Assembly: GCF_015776785.2 (NCBI RefSeq)
Contig: NZ_LFMD02000003.1
Span: forward strand, 1,904,081-1,968,080
From: Kitasatospora sp. SUK 42
Lineage (GTDB): Bacteria; Actinomycetota; Actinomycetes; Streptomycetales; Streptomycetaceae
Direction: 5' to 3'
Length of the DNA stretch: 64,000 nt
Part shown: positions 1 to 7,059 of the stretch, piece by piece
Layout of the letters: each line of letters begins with the position of its first letter
How positions within the stretch are numbered: position 1 is the first letter of the stretch
The notes under the pieces: model-generated
What the model was told of the DNA's origin: nothing
What the model saw: the letters and a program-made list of their open reading frames with translations, nothing else
The model's database searches: none
Position numbers and translations under genes: made by a program

Positions 1-70
1 CGAGCTCCACCAACCGCAGCTCCCGCGCCGCCTGGCCCGCCGACGCCACCACCGCCGCCACCGCCCTCAC
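1..70 (-). CDS. Start of a Tad/type II secretion F-like gene (partial, TadB position)
   Basis: A GTG codon at 70-68 overlaps the TGA of the upstream tadA-like gene in a GTGA arrangement, and the frame stays open to the window edge for 23 codons (reads VRAVAAVVASAGQAARELRL at the start). Tad loci normally have tadB immediately after tadA, so an inner-membrane TadB-type platform protein is the natural expectation. Only the start is present, so identity rests on position and coupling, not on domain evidence. Confidence 0.45.
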   Translation of the reverse strand, partial: MRAVAAVVASAGQAARELRLVEL

Positions 71-1416
71 GGCGCCCCCGCCCCGGGCGGCACACCGAGC
101 ACCACCCCGCGCGAGGCCAGCAGCCCGACCAGCCGCTCCCAGCCCGCCCCGGGCACCATTCCGCCCGCCGTCGGGAAGGCCACCGCCGGAGTGGTCACGG
201 CCAGCCCGTCGCGGTCCCCGGCCAGCGTGTGGACCTCCGCCACCCGGCGCCGCCCCGAGCCCGGATCCCGGACCAGGTGCACCACCACGTCCAGCGCGGC
301 CCGCAGTTGGCTGTGCAGCGCCGGCCGGTCGAGCCCCGCGAGCGAGCCCAGCGCCTCCAGCCGGACCGGCACGTCCGCCGCCGTGTTGGCGTGGACGGTG
401 CCGCAGCCGCCCTCGTGCCCGGTGTTGAGCGCGGCCAGCAGGTCCGAGACCTCGGCACCGCGCACCTCTCCGATCACCAGCCGGTCCGGCCGCATCCGCA
501 ACGCCTGCCGGACGAGGTCCCGCAGGGTGAACTCGCCCAGGCCCTCCTGGTTGGGCGGTCTGCTCTGCAGCCGGACCACGTGCGGATGGGCCGGCCGCAG
601 TTCGGCGGAGTCCTCGGCGATGACGATCCGCTCGTCCGGCCCGACCAGGCCGAGCAGCGCCGCGAGCAGGGTGGTCTTGCCCGAGCCCGTCCCACCGGAG
701 ACCAGCAGGGACAGCCGCGCCCGCACGATGCCGGCCAGCAGGTCGGCGCCCTCCGGCGGCAGTGCTCCGCCCGCCGCCAACTCGTCGAGCGTGAACGGCC
801 GGGGCCGGCACACCCGCAGCGAGATGTGCGTGCAGCCCGCCGCGATCGGCGGCAGCACCGCGTGCAGCCTGGTGCCGTCCGGCAGCCGAGCGTCCACCCA
901 GGGCCTGGCATCGTCCAAACGCCGTCCGGCCGCGGTGGCCAGCCGGTGGGCCAGCCGCCGCACCGCCTCGGCATCGGCGAACCGGACTCCGGCGGCCCGG
1001 TGCAGGCCTCCGCCACGGTCGACCCACACCTCGTCCGGACCGTTCACCAGGACGTCCGTGACATCGGGCGCCGCCAGCAGCCGGTCCAGCGGGCCCGCGC
1101 CCACCAGTTCGGCGCGCAGCGAACGCACGGTGTCCAGCACCTCGTCCCCGCCGAGCGGCGGCCGGGTGGCCCGCAGCACCGCCGCGACCGAGCCCGCCGT
1201 CGGGGCGGCGCCCGACTCGGCCAGCCGCAGCCGTACCGCGTCCACCAGCTCGGCCGTCCGGGCCTCCCGGGCCGTCCGGCCGTACGGGCAGGGCCCGTGC
1301 TCGGCCTCCGGAGGCCCGCCGGGCGGCGGCACGCTCCTGAGCAGTCGGCGCTCCCGCGCACCGTCGCCCGGACCCGGATCACCGCCCCGCAGAACCGTCC
1401 TACGCAGTCGGACCAT
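67..1416 (-). CDS. tadA: TadA/CpaF-family secretion ATPase
   Basis: Cytoplasmic hexameric ATPase of a type IV/Tad pilus or type II-like secretion apparatus; it would power pilin or substrate export through the TadB/TadC platform. The 449-residue protein has a Walker A GGTGSGKTTL at about 241-250, a Walker B-like DRLVIGEVRG at 311-320 and the His-box GCGTVHANT at about 338-346. The N-terminal domain (about 50-200) matches the CpaF N-domain. The ATG at 1416 is chosen because it shares one base with the TGA of the upstream Ssd-like gene (TGATG), giving coupled translation. An in-frame upstream extension exists but lies antisense-shifted over that gene and is spurious. The stop overlaps the next gene by four bases. 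Confidence 0.9.
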   Translation of the reverse strand: MVRLRRTVLRGGDPGPGDGARERRLLRSVPPPGGPPEAEHGPCPYGRTAREARTAELVDAVRLRLAESGAAPTAGSVAAVLRATRPPLGGDEVLDTVRSLRAELVGAGPLDRLLAAPDVTDVLVNGPDEVWVDRGGGLHRAAGVRFADAEAVRRLAHRLATAAGRRLDDARPWVDARLPDGTRLHAVLPPIAAGCTHISLRVCRPRPFTLDELAAGGALPPEGADLLAGIVRARLSLLVSGGTGSGKTTLLAALLGLVGPDERIVIAEDSAELRPAHPHVVRLQSRPPNQEGLGEFTLRDLVRQALRMRPDRLVIGEVRGAEVSDLLAALNTGHEGGCGTVHANTAADVPVRLEALGSLAGLDRPALHSQLRAALDVVVHLVRDPGSGRRRVAEVHTLAGDRDGLAVTTPAVAFPTAGGMVPGAGWERLVGLLASRGVVLGVPPGAGAP

Positions 1417-2540
1417 CAGTACACACCTCCTCCGACCGCCGACACCGGCGGCAGTACCTCGTTCAGGAAGGTCGCGCAGAAGCGCGCGAGCGGGCCGCTC
1501 TCCCGCATGCCCGGCGGGACGCCCTTCTCGACGTCCTCGGCCAGGCCCGGCTCCGGCTCCAACTCCCCCGCCAGCTCCAACCGCAGCCCGCGGGCGATCC
1601 GGTGTGCCGGGAGCCCGCCGACCCGCAGTGACCGCACCACGGCCCGGACGTCCCGCAGCCGCATCCGGGCCGCCGCCGCGACCCGGTCGGCGGCCGCCAC
1701 CGCGCGCAGCTCGGCCGGGATCACCAGCAGGGCCAGGTCGGACTGCTCCAGCGCCTGCCCGGCGGCCGCGTCGAGATGGCGCGGTACGTCGAGCACCACC
1801 AGCCCGCCGCGCCGCCGGGAGGCGGCCAGCACGCTGCGCATGGCCTCCGGCGGCACCGTGAGGGTGTCGCCGCGGTCCCAGGACAGGCAGGACAGCGCGG
1901 AGAGCCGTCTGAGGGCCGGCAGCGCCCGGGCCAGGTCGGCTCCGCTCACCCGCCCGCGCGAACCGGCCAGGTCGGGCCAGCGCAGCCCGCGGGCCGTCTC
2001 GCCCCCGAGCAGGATGTCCAGGCCGCCGCCCAGCGGATCGCCGTCGATGAGCATGGTCCGCCGGCCCGTCCGCGCGGCCGTGACCGCGAGGGCACAGGCC
2101 AGCGTCGAGGCTCCGGCCCCGCCCCGGCCGCCGAGCACCGCGACGGTGACCGCCGGGGACTCGACGCCCTCGGCCGCGTCCGCGATCCGGTCCAGCAGCC
2201 AGGTCTCGGCGTCGGGCAGGAACAGCACGTGCTCGGCGCCGAGTCGGACCGCTCTGACCCACACCCCGGGGTCGTCCAGATCCAGCCCGAGGAGCAGCAC
2301 GCCGCTGCGCCTGCCCAGCCCGGCGCAGCGCACCGCCTGGTCGTCCCCGACCAGGACCAGCGGGGCGCCCTCCCAGAGCTCGCGCGTCGGCGGCGCGCCC
2401 CTGATCAGTCTCGGCTCGGTGCCCGCCGCCGCGCAGACCCGCAGCAGGTGCTCGGCCAGGCCTTCGTCCTCGGTGACGATGAGCGGCCCAACGGCCCCGG
2501 GGCCCTCGGCGGTGACGTGACCGGCGATCGGCGTCGACAT
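1416..2540 (-). CDS. Ssd/CpaE-like ATPase (Tad locus localisation factor)
   Basis: A MinD/ParA-superfamily protein of 374 residues, the type called septum-site determining protein Ssd in actinobacteria and CpaE/TadZ in Tad loci; it would position the secretion machine or septum at the membrane. Residues 1-125 form a receiver-like domain, and the deviant Walker A follows at 137-146 (GGRGGAGAST). Both signature lysines of the ParA/MinD P-loop are absent (Arg and Ala instead), a feature I recall for Ssd proteins. The ATG at 2540 has a strong AGGGGAG ribosome site eight bases upstream. It is first in the leftward Tad operon and coupled to tadA by a one-base overlap. Confidence 0.85.
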   Translation of the reverse strand: MSTPIAGHVTAEGPGAVGPLIVTEDEGLAEHLLRVCAAAGTEPRLIRGAPPTRELWEGAPLVLVGDDQAVRCAGLGRRSGVLLLGLDLDDPGVWVRAVRLGAEHVLFLPDAETWLLDRIADAAEGVESPAVTVAVLGGRGGAGASTLACALAVTAARTGRRTMLIDGDPLGGGLDILLGGETARGLRWPDLAGSRGRVSGADLARALPALRRLSALSCLSWDRGDTLTVPPEAMRSVLAASRRRGGLVVLDVPRHLDAAAGQALEQSDLALLVIPAELRAVAAADRVAAAARMRLRDVRAVVRSLRVGGLPAHRIARGLRLELAGELEPEPGLAEDVEKGVPPGMRESGPLARFCATFLNEVLPPVSAVGGGVY

Positions 2541-2719
2541 GGTGGTCTCCCCTCTGCGCCGCCGGCCACCCAGGGCGGCCGCGACGCGCGTCGGACGGTT
2601 CCGACGGACGGCCGCCCGGCAGACCTCTTGAAGAAGGGGGATGAGGCCCTGCCCGGCGACCGCCGTCGACCATCACGGTGGGGGGAGATCCGGATTACGT
2701 CATCCACGTTCCGATTGCC

Positions 2720-2745
2720 TGTGGATAACTCGCGGCTGTGGATAA
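2720..2745 (-). promoter_or_regulatory. Two consensus DnaA boxes in tandem
   Basis: TTATCCACA occurs twice on the minus strand, start points 17 bases apart, in a locally AT-richer patch. Both match the nine-base DnaA box without mismatch. Streptomycete boxes usually carry G at the third position (TTGTCCACA), so two perfect E. coli-type copies are notable. They lie about 180-200 bases upstream of the Ssd-like gene; a role in DnaA control or titration is inference. Confidence 0.5.
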
Positions 2746-3068
2746 AAACGTTCACCCGGGCGGGGGGCTATTCGGCGAAGAATTGACGAAACGAGGTCAC
2801 GGAGATGAACCGGCGGCCCGTCCGGGCCCCGGTCGACCGCCCCTCCCGGACCCTGCTCGCCGGCTCCCGCGCACCCCGCCCGAGCGGCCCGGCGGCGTCG
2901 ATCGGAACCGGCCGCGCACAGCAGGCGGGTCATGAGCAAATGGCAACGCAGAGTGACGAAGGATGATGACCTGACCGAGCCGCCGACACCCCCTGTACAC
3001 CGCCGAGAGGCGGTCGCGGAAGGCCTCACCGAGGGGCGTTCAAGCCCTGAAAATGGCCCCGGACGTGC

Positions 3069-3103
3069 GACGACCCCCGCCGGGGGGGAGAGCGGGGGTC
3101 GTC
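3069..3103. terminator. Strong GC hairpin upstream of HAD gene
   Basis: A perfect 12-bp stem (GACGACCCCCGC at 3069-3080 with its complement at 3092-3103) around an 11-base loop. There is no gene just upstream on the plus strand, so it may insulate the HAD gene or terminate an unannotated transcript. No T-tract follows. Confidence 0.45.
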
Positions 3104-3267
3104 TATCCACAGCCCGACTCGGGGGGGAGGAGCCGGACCGGGTTAGCACGGTCGCGAACGATCCGTGACTTCCATGGTGTACCCGAGCGGCCAGAAACAC
3201 AAACCCGCACGCCCACGAGTACGCCGAATGGCGGGGTGTTTTGTGGCGCCCTCTATCCTCGGTTCCC

Positions 3268-4167
3268 GTGGACACCACCGAGAACGCCGACGACCACGCC
3301 GACGAGTCCCAGGGCGACACCACCGGGCCCGCGGAGCCGAGCACACCCACCCGCCCCCGGCCGGGCGGGCTGCGCACGGCCGCCTTCTTCGACCTCGACA
3401 AGACCATCATCGCCAAGTCGAGCGCGCTGGCCTTCAGCCGCCCGTTCTACCAGGGCGGTCTGATCAACCGTCGGGCCGTACTGCGGAGCGCGTACGCCCA
3501 GTTCGTCTTCCTGGTCGGCGGGGCGGACCACGACCAGATGGAGAAGATGCGCGAGTACCTCTCCGCGCTCACCCGGGGCTGGAACGTCCAGCAGGTCCGC
3601 GAGATCGTCGCCGAGACCCTGCACAACCTGATCGATCCGATCATCTACGACGAGGCCGCCTCGCTGATCGAGCAGCACCACGCGGCCGGCCGGGACGTGG
3701 TGATCGTCAGCAGCTCCGGCTCCGAGGTGGTCGAGCCGATCGGCGCGCTGCTCGGCGCGGACCACGTGATCGCCACCCGGTTGAAGGTCGAGGACGGCTG
3801 CTACACCGGCGAGATCGAGTACTACGCCTACGCCGAGAACAAGGCCGCCGCGATCCGGGAGTTGGCCGAGTCGGAGGGCTACGACCTGGCCGAGTCCTAC
3901 GCCTACAGCGATTCCTCGACCGACCTGCCGCTGCTGGAGGCGGTCGGCCACCCGTCGGCCGTGAACCCCGACCGCGCACTGCGCAAGGAGGCGCAGGCCC
4001 GGGAGTGGCCGGTGCTGGTCTTCGACCGGCCGGTGCAACTTCGACGGCGGCTGCCCGAGTTCTCCGCGCCGAGCGGCTCGGTGCTGACCGCGGTGGCGGT
4101 CGGGACGGCGGCCGTGACCGCCGGGGCCATCTGGTACCTGGCCCGCAAGCGCCGCTCCACCCGCTGA
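3268..4167 (+). CDS. HAD-IB family phosphatase with C-terminal membrane anchor
   Basis: Haloacid dehalogenase subfamily IB hydrolase of 299 residues, similar to SerB-like phosphatases found beside Tad/Ssd genes in streptomycetes. Motif I FFDLDKTI places the nucleophile Asp42 and general acid Asp44; motif II is in VIVSSSGSE, and the metal aspartates are in YSDSSTDLPLLE. Residues about 272-291 are hydrophobic and followed by RKRRSTR, suggesting a single C-terminal membrane helix with a cytoplasmic tail. GTG at 3268 is preferred: the upstream TTG at 3241 would add nine residues with no ribosome site. The N-terminal 35 residues are acidic and probably disordered. The substrate is unknown. Confidence 0.85.
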   Translation: MDTTENADDHADESQGDTTGPAEPSTPTRPRPGGLRTAAFFDLDKTIIAKSSALAFSRPFYQGGLINRRAVLRSAYAQFVFLVGGADHDQMEKMREYLSALTRGWNVQQVREIVAETLHNLIDPIIYDEAASLIEQHHAAGRDVVIVSSSGSEVVEPIGALLGADHVIATRLKVEDGCYTGEIEYYAYAENKAAAIRELAESEGYDLAESYAYSDSSTDLPLLEAVGHPSAVNPDRALRKEAQAREWPVLVFDRPVQLRRRLPEFSAPSGSVLTAVAVGTAAVTAGAIWYLARKRRSTR

Positions 4168-4516
4168 GGTCCGGGGGCCGACACCCCCAGCGAAACGGGC
4201 AAATAGGTACGGACTTCTCTTTTCGGGTTCCCCTTTCGGCCGAAACGCGATACAAATGAAGCACGGCCCGCGAGACCCGGTCAGGACCGAAGAGGTCAAA
4301 CCGACAACGCAGTTCAGGCCCCACGGACCGCGTGTACAGATAACCGAGCACCCACATGCAGCCGACCCGCTGTCGGGCCGCCGGACCAGACGAACGGGCA
4401 GGATCCCCGTCTGATCGGCACTTCCGGTGCATGCTTGGTCACCCGGTATCTGCACCAGCGGCGGCACCCAGCAGGATCAGGTGCCGCCGCATCTCCGTGT
4501 TCGCGGGCGTTCCCGC
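4168..4516. other. Convergent intergenic region
   Basis: Between the HAD gene and the leftward Fic-like gene. Apart from the hairpin at 4458-4490 it is moderately AT-richer non-coding DNA; no RNA gene or plausible reading frame was recognised. Confidence 0.4.
4458..4490 (-). terminator. Terminator hairpin after Fic-like gene
   Basis: Perfect 11-bp stem GCGGCGGCACC / GGTGCCGCCGC with an 11-base loop, 26 bases beyond the stop of the leftward gene. Confidence 0.6.
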
Positions 4517-5407
4517 TCAGACCATCCCGCGCTGCATCGCCTCGCAGACCGCGGTGCTCTCGCGCACGCCGAGTCGCAGCGCCCGGCCGCAGTGCGCGAT
4601 CCAGGCCGCCATCCCCTCGGGCGTGCCCGCCAGGTAGCCCGCCAGGGCCCGCCGGTAGGCCTCGGTGCCCAGCTCCGCCAGGCCCACCTCGGCCGGACAG
4701 ATCGACTTCGGGTCGAGCCCCTCGGCGATCAGCACGATCCGCTGGGCGGCCCGCGCGATCAGCCCGTTGTGGCTGCCGAACGGCCGCAGGGCGAGCAGCT
4801 CGCCGTGCACCACCGAGGCGACCACCAGCGCCGGCGTCCCCACGCCCTGCCCCTCCGCCCGGGCCACCAGCAGCCGGGAGAGCTGGTCCAGCCGGGCCCC
4901 GACCTCCTCCGCGTCCGGAGCGGGCGGCAGTACGGGCGGCGGCCCGGCCACCGCGTCGGCCTCGACGCCCTCCACCGGCTTGAGCTCCAGCGGGAACAGC
5001 TCCTCGGAGGCCTCCCCCGCGCGCCGCGGCCGACCGGCGGCCGGGTCGGCGTCGCCGACCGCGAGCAGGTGCAGCCGGGCCAGCACCTGCAGCGGCGAAT
5101 GCCGCCAGACGCTGAGCAGCTGACCGGCCTCGGCGGCGATCCGCAGCGCCGCGCCCACCGTTCGGGCCTCGGCGTCCGCGCTGAAGTCGCTGCGTCGCCG
5201 GACCTCCTCCAGCGGCCAGTCGGCCCCGGCCAGGGCCGCCGAGGCGCGGGCGCCGCGCAGAGCGGACTCGGAGGTGACCTCGGCCGCGCGGCGGCGCATC
5301 ACCCGGTGACCGTAGAGCCGGTCGACGGCCTTGCGCACCTCGGCCACCGCGTCGGGCACCCCGGGAAGCTGGGCCAGCGGGGCGAGGGGATCTGTTCCAG
5401 TGCTCAC
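4517..5407 (-). CDS. Degenerate Fic-domain-like protein
   Basis: A 296-residue cytoplasmic protein, often labelled oxidoreductase in streptomycetes. The C-terminal half resembles a Fic fold: helical region 165-200 followed by a degenerate active loop at 208-219 (RPFGSHNGLIAR). The Fic consensus is HPFx(D/E)GNGRxxR; here the catalytic His is Arg208, the Mg-binding acid is Ser212 and the anion-binding Arg is Leu216, while Pro, Phe, Asn, Gly and the last Arg remain. AMP transfer by the usual mechanism is therefore unlikely. The N-terminal 90 residues resemble the Fic_N helical region. GTG at 5407 is the only sensible start. It is divergent from the CooC-like ATPase at 5625. Confidence 0.7.
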   Translation of the reverse strand: MSTGTDPLAPLAQLPGVPDAVAEVRKAVDRLYGHRVMRRRAAEVTSESALRGARASAALAGADWPLEEVRRRSDFSADAEARTVGAALRIAAEAGQLLSVWRHSPLQVLARLHLLAVGDADPAAGRPRRAGEASEELFPLELKPVEGVEADAVAGPPPVLPPAPDAEEVGARLDQLSRLLVARAEGQGVGTPALVVASVVHGELLALRPFGSHNGLIARAAQRIVLIAEGLDPKSICPAEVGLAELGTEAYRRALAGYLAGTPEGMAAWIAHCGRALRLGVRESTAVCEAMQRGMV

Positions 5408-5624
5408 CTACCCGAGAGTAATGAACGAGCCGCCCCTCCCGGAACAGCAACCCCGCATCACCCGTTAGAGGCAATCCTCACTTCCCTCCCGCGGCGGGCC
5501 CCGAGCCACGGCTAGCATGGCCGCTATCGGAGACGATAACGATTTCCAATTAGGGGTCGCGACACGCGCGCCCCTGAGCACGCGGCCCACCCCCAGGGCC
5601 CAGAGCGAGAGCCGGAGCCCCCAG

Positions 5625-6632
5625 ATGAAGATCGCCTTCGTCGGCAAGGGCGGCAGCGGGAAGACCACGCTGTCCGCACTGTTCATCCGCCACCTGGCCG
5701 CCACCGGCCGCCCGGTCATCGCCGTCGACGCCGACATCAACCAGCATCTCGGCCCCGCCCTCGGACTGACGGACGCTCAGGCCGCCGGACTGCCCTCGCT
5801 CGGCGCGCACCTTCCGGAGGTCAAGGAGTACCTGCGCGGCGCCAACCCGCTGATCCGTTCGGCGGACGAGATGATCAAAACCACGCCGCCCGGCCGGGGT
5901 TCGCGCCTGCTGCGGATCGTCGAGGAGAACCCGGTCTACGCCGCCTGCGCCCGCCCGATCGCGCTGGACGAGGGCTCGGTCCGGCTGCTGGCGACCGGCG
6001 CGTTCACCGAGGAGGACCTCGGAGTGGCCTGCTACCACTCCAAGGTCGGCGCGGTGGAGCTGCTGCTCAACCACCTGCTGGACGGCCCGGACGAGTACCT
6101 GGTCACCGACATGACCGCGGGCTCCGACTCCTTCGCCTCCGGCCTCTTCACCCGCTTCGACCTGACCTTCCTAATCGCCGAGCCGACTCGCAAGGGCGTC
6201 TCGGTCTACCGTCAGTACAAGGACTACGCCCGTGACTTCGGCGTCCAGCTGCGGGTGATCGGCAACAAGGTGCAGGGCCCGGACGACCTGGCGTTCCTGC
6301 GCCGCGAGGTCGGCGACGACCTGCTCACCACCTTCGGGCAGTCGGACTGGGTACGCCGCCTGGAGCAGGGCGCCGAGCCGCCGCTGAAGTCCCTGGAGCC
6401 GGCCAACCGGGCGGTGCTGGAGCAACTGCGGACCGAGGCCGAGGCCGCGTACGGGCTCCGGGACGCGCACCGCTACACCGAGCAGGCGGTCCTCTTCCAC
6501 CGGCGCAACGCGGAGAGCTGGGCCAACGCCAAGGTCGGAATCGACCTCGCGACCCAGGTGGACGAGGGTTTCGTACTGGGCGAGTCGGCGTTCGGGAGCG
6601 AGCGGGCCGCCCCTGCCGGAGCCACCGCCTGA
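5625..6632 (+). CDS. CooC/MinD-like P-loop ATPase
   Basis: A 335-residue cytoplasmic ATPase starting MKIAFVGKGGSGKTT, with the deviant Walker A GKGGSGKTT at 8-16 and a Switch I DADIN at about 36-40. The family includes CooC, the nickel-insertion ATPase of CO dehydrogenase, and MinD/ArsA relatives. No CODH gene is nearby, so a metal-insertion role is unsupported and the partner is unknown. ATG at 5625 is used: the in-frame upstream ATG at 5517 adds 36 unconserved residues, while translation from 5625 begins exactly at the first beta strand. A 17-bp terminator follows at 6652. Confidence 0.8.
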   Translation: MKIAFVGKGGSGKTTLSALFIRHLAATGRPVIAVDADINQHLGPALGLTDAQAAGLPSLGAHLPEVKEYLRGANPLIRSADEMIKTTPPGRGSRLLRIVEENPVYAACARPIALDEGSVRLLATGAFTEEDLGVACYHSKVGAVELLLNHLLDGPDEYLVTDMTAGSDSFASGLFTRFDLTFLIAEPTRKGVSVYRQYKDYARDFGVQLRVIGNKVQGPDDLAFLRREVGDDLLTTFGQSDWVRRLEQGAEPPLKSLEPANRAVLEQLRTEAEAAYGLRDAHRYTEQAVLFHRRNAESWANAKVGIDLATQVDEGFVLGESAFGSERAAPAGATA

Positions 6633-6651
6633 CACTCCGCCACGGACCGGA

Positions 6652-6693
6652 CGGGCCGCGGCCTCCCCTTCACCCCGGGGAGGCCGCGGCCCG
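6652..6693 (+). terminator. Rho-independent-type terminator
   Basis: Perfect 17-bp stem (6652-6668 with 6677-6693) and 8-base loop, 19 bases after the ATPase stop. No long T-tract, as usual in streptomycetes. Confidence 0.85.
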
Positions 6694-7059
6694 TTCGCCG
6701 TCCCGGTCGAGCGCTTGCCACCAGCGAATTCCCATCGGTTCGAGCACCACTCAATGGGGTGAACCAGGGGGTTTTCCGCTTCCCTCCCGAGACGACGCTG
6801 TGCAAAGCTCTCATTACCCTCGGTTTACCGAGTCTTGATGGTCCGTATCGACGGCACCCGGCGAGACATCCCGCACCTCGCCCGGGTTCCTGGCGGGCCT
6901 GATGGTCAACGCCGGCCGGTGATACCCGCATTCCCCCGCCGCGCCCACACCATCCCGCCACACCGTCGCGACCCACGACAGCCGATCCGACCCGGAGCCC
7001 CGCCCCGGATCCACCGCCGGACCTGACTGCGTTCGTTCCCCCGGACAGACGGGAAGACA
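6694..7059. promoter_or_regulatory. Upstream region of SulP-carbonic anhydrase gene
   Basis: About 365 bases without a supported gene. It should hold the promoter of the transporter gene. A 63-codon plus-strand frame at 6835 has no ribosome site and no recognisable family. No clear operator was seen. Confidence 0.35.

Larger units (their letters stand above)
2541..3267. promoter_or_regulatory. Long divergent intergenic region with DnaA boxes and a hairpin
   Basis: About 730 bases separate the leftward Tad operon from the rightward HAD gene. No convincing gene was found; a 78-codon frame starting at 2932 lacks a ribosome site and family features. The region contains two perfect TGTGGATAA sites (2720-2728 and 2737-2745, reading TTATCCACA on the minus strand), a near match CTATCCACA at about 3103-3111, and a 12-bp inverted repeat (3069-3080 with 3092-3103). 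Promoters for both flanking genes must lie here, but no clear -35/-10 pair was identified. Confidence 0.5.

Noticed and set aside
191..2520. Long open plus-strand frames opposite the Tad genes
   Set aside because: Antisense shadows caused by extreme third-position GC; low-complexity proteins, no motifs, and the minus-strand genes are certain.
2700..3110. Replication origin
   Set aside because: Only two or three DnaA boxes, and none of dnaA, dnaN or gyrB nearby.
2932..3168. 78-codon frame before the HAD gene
   Set aside because: No ribosome site, no family, and it crosses a strong hairpin.
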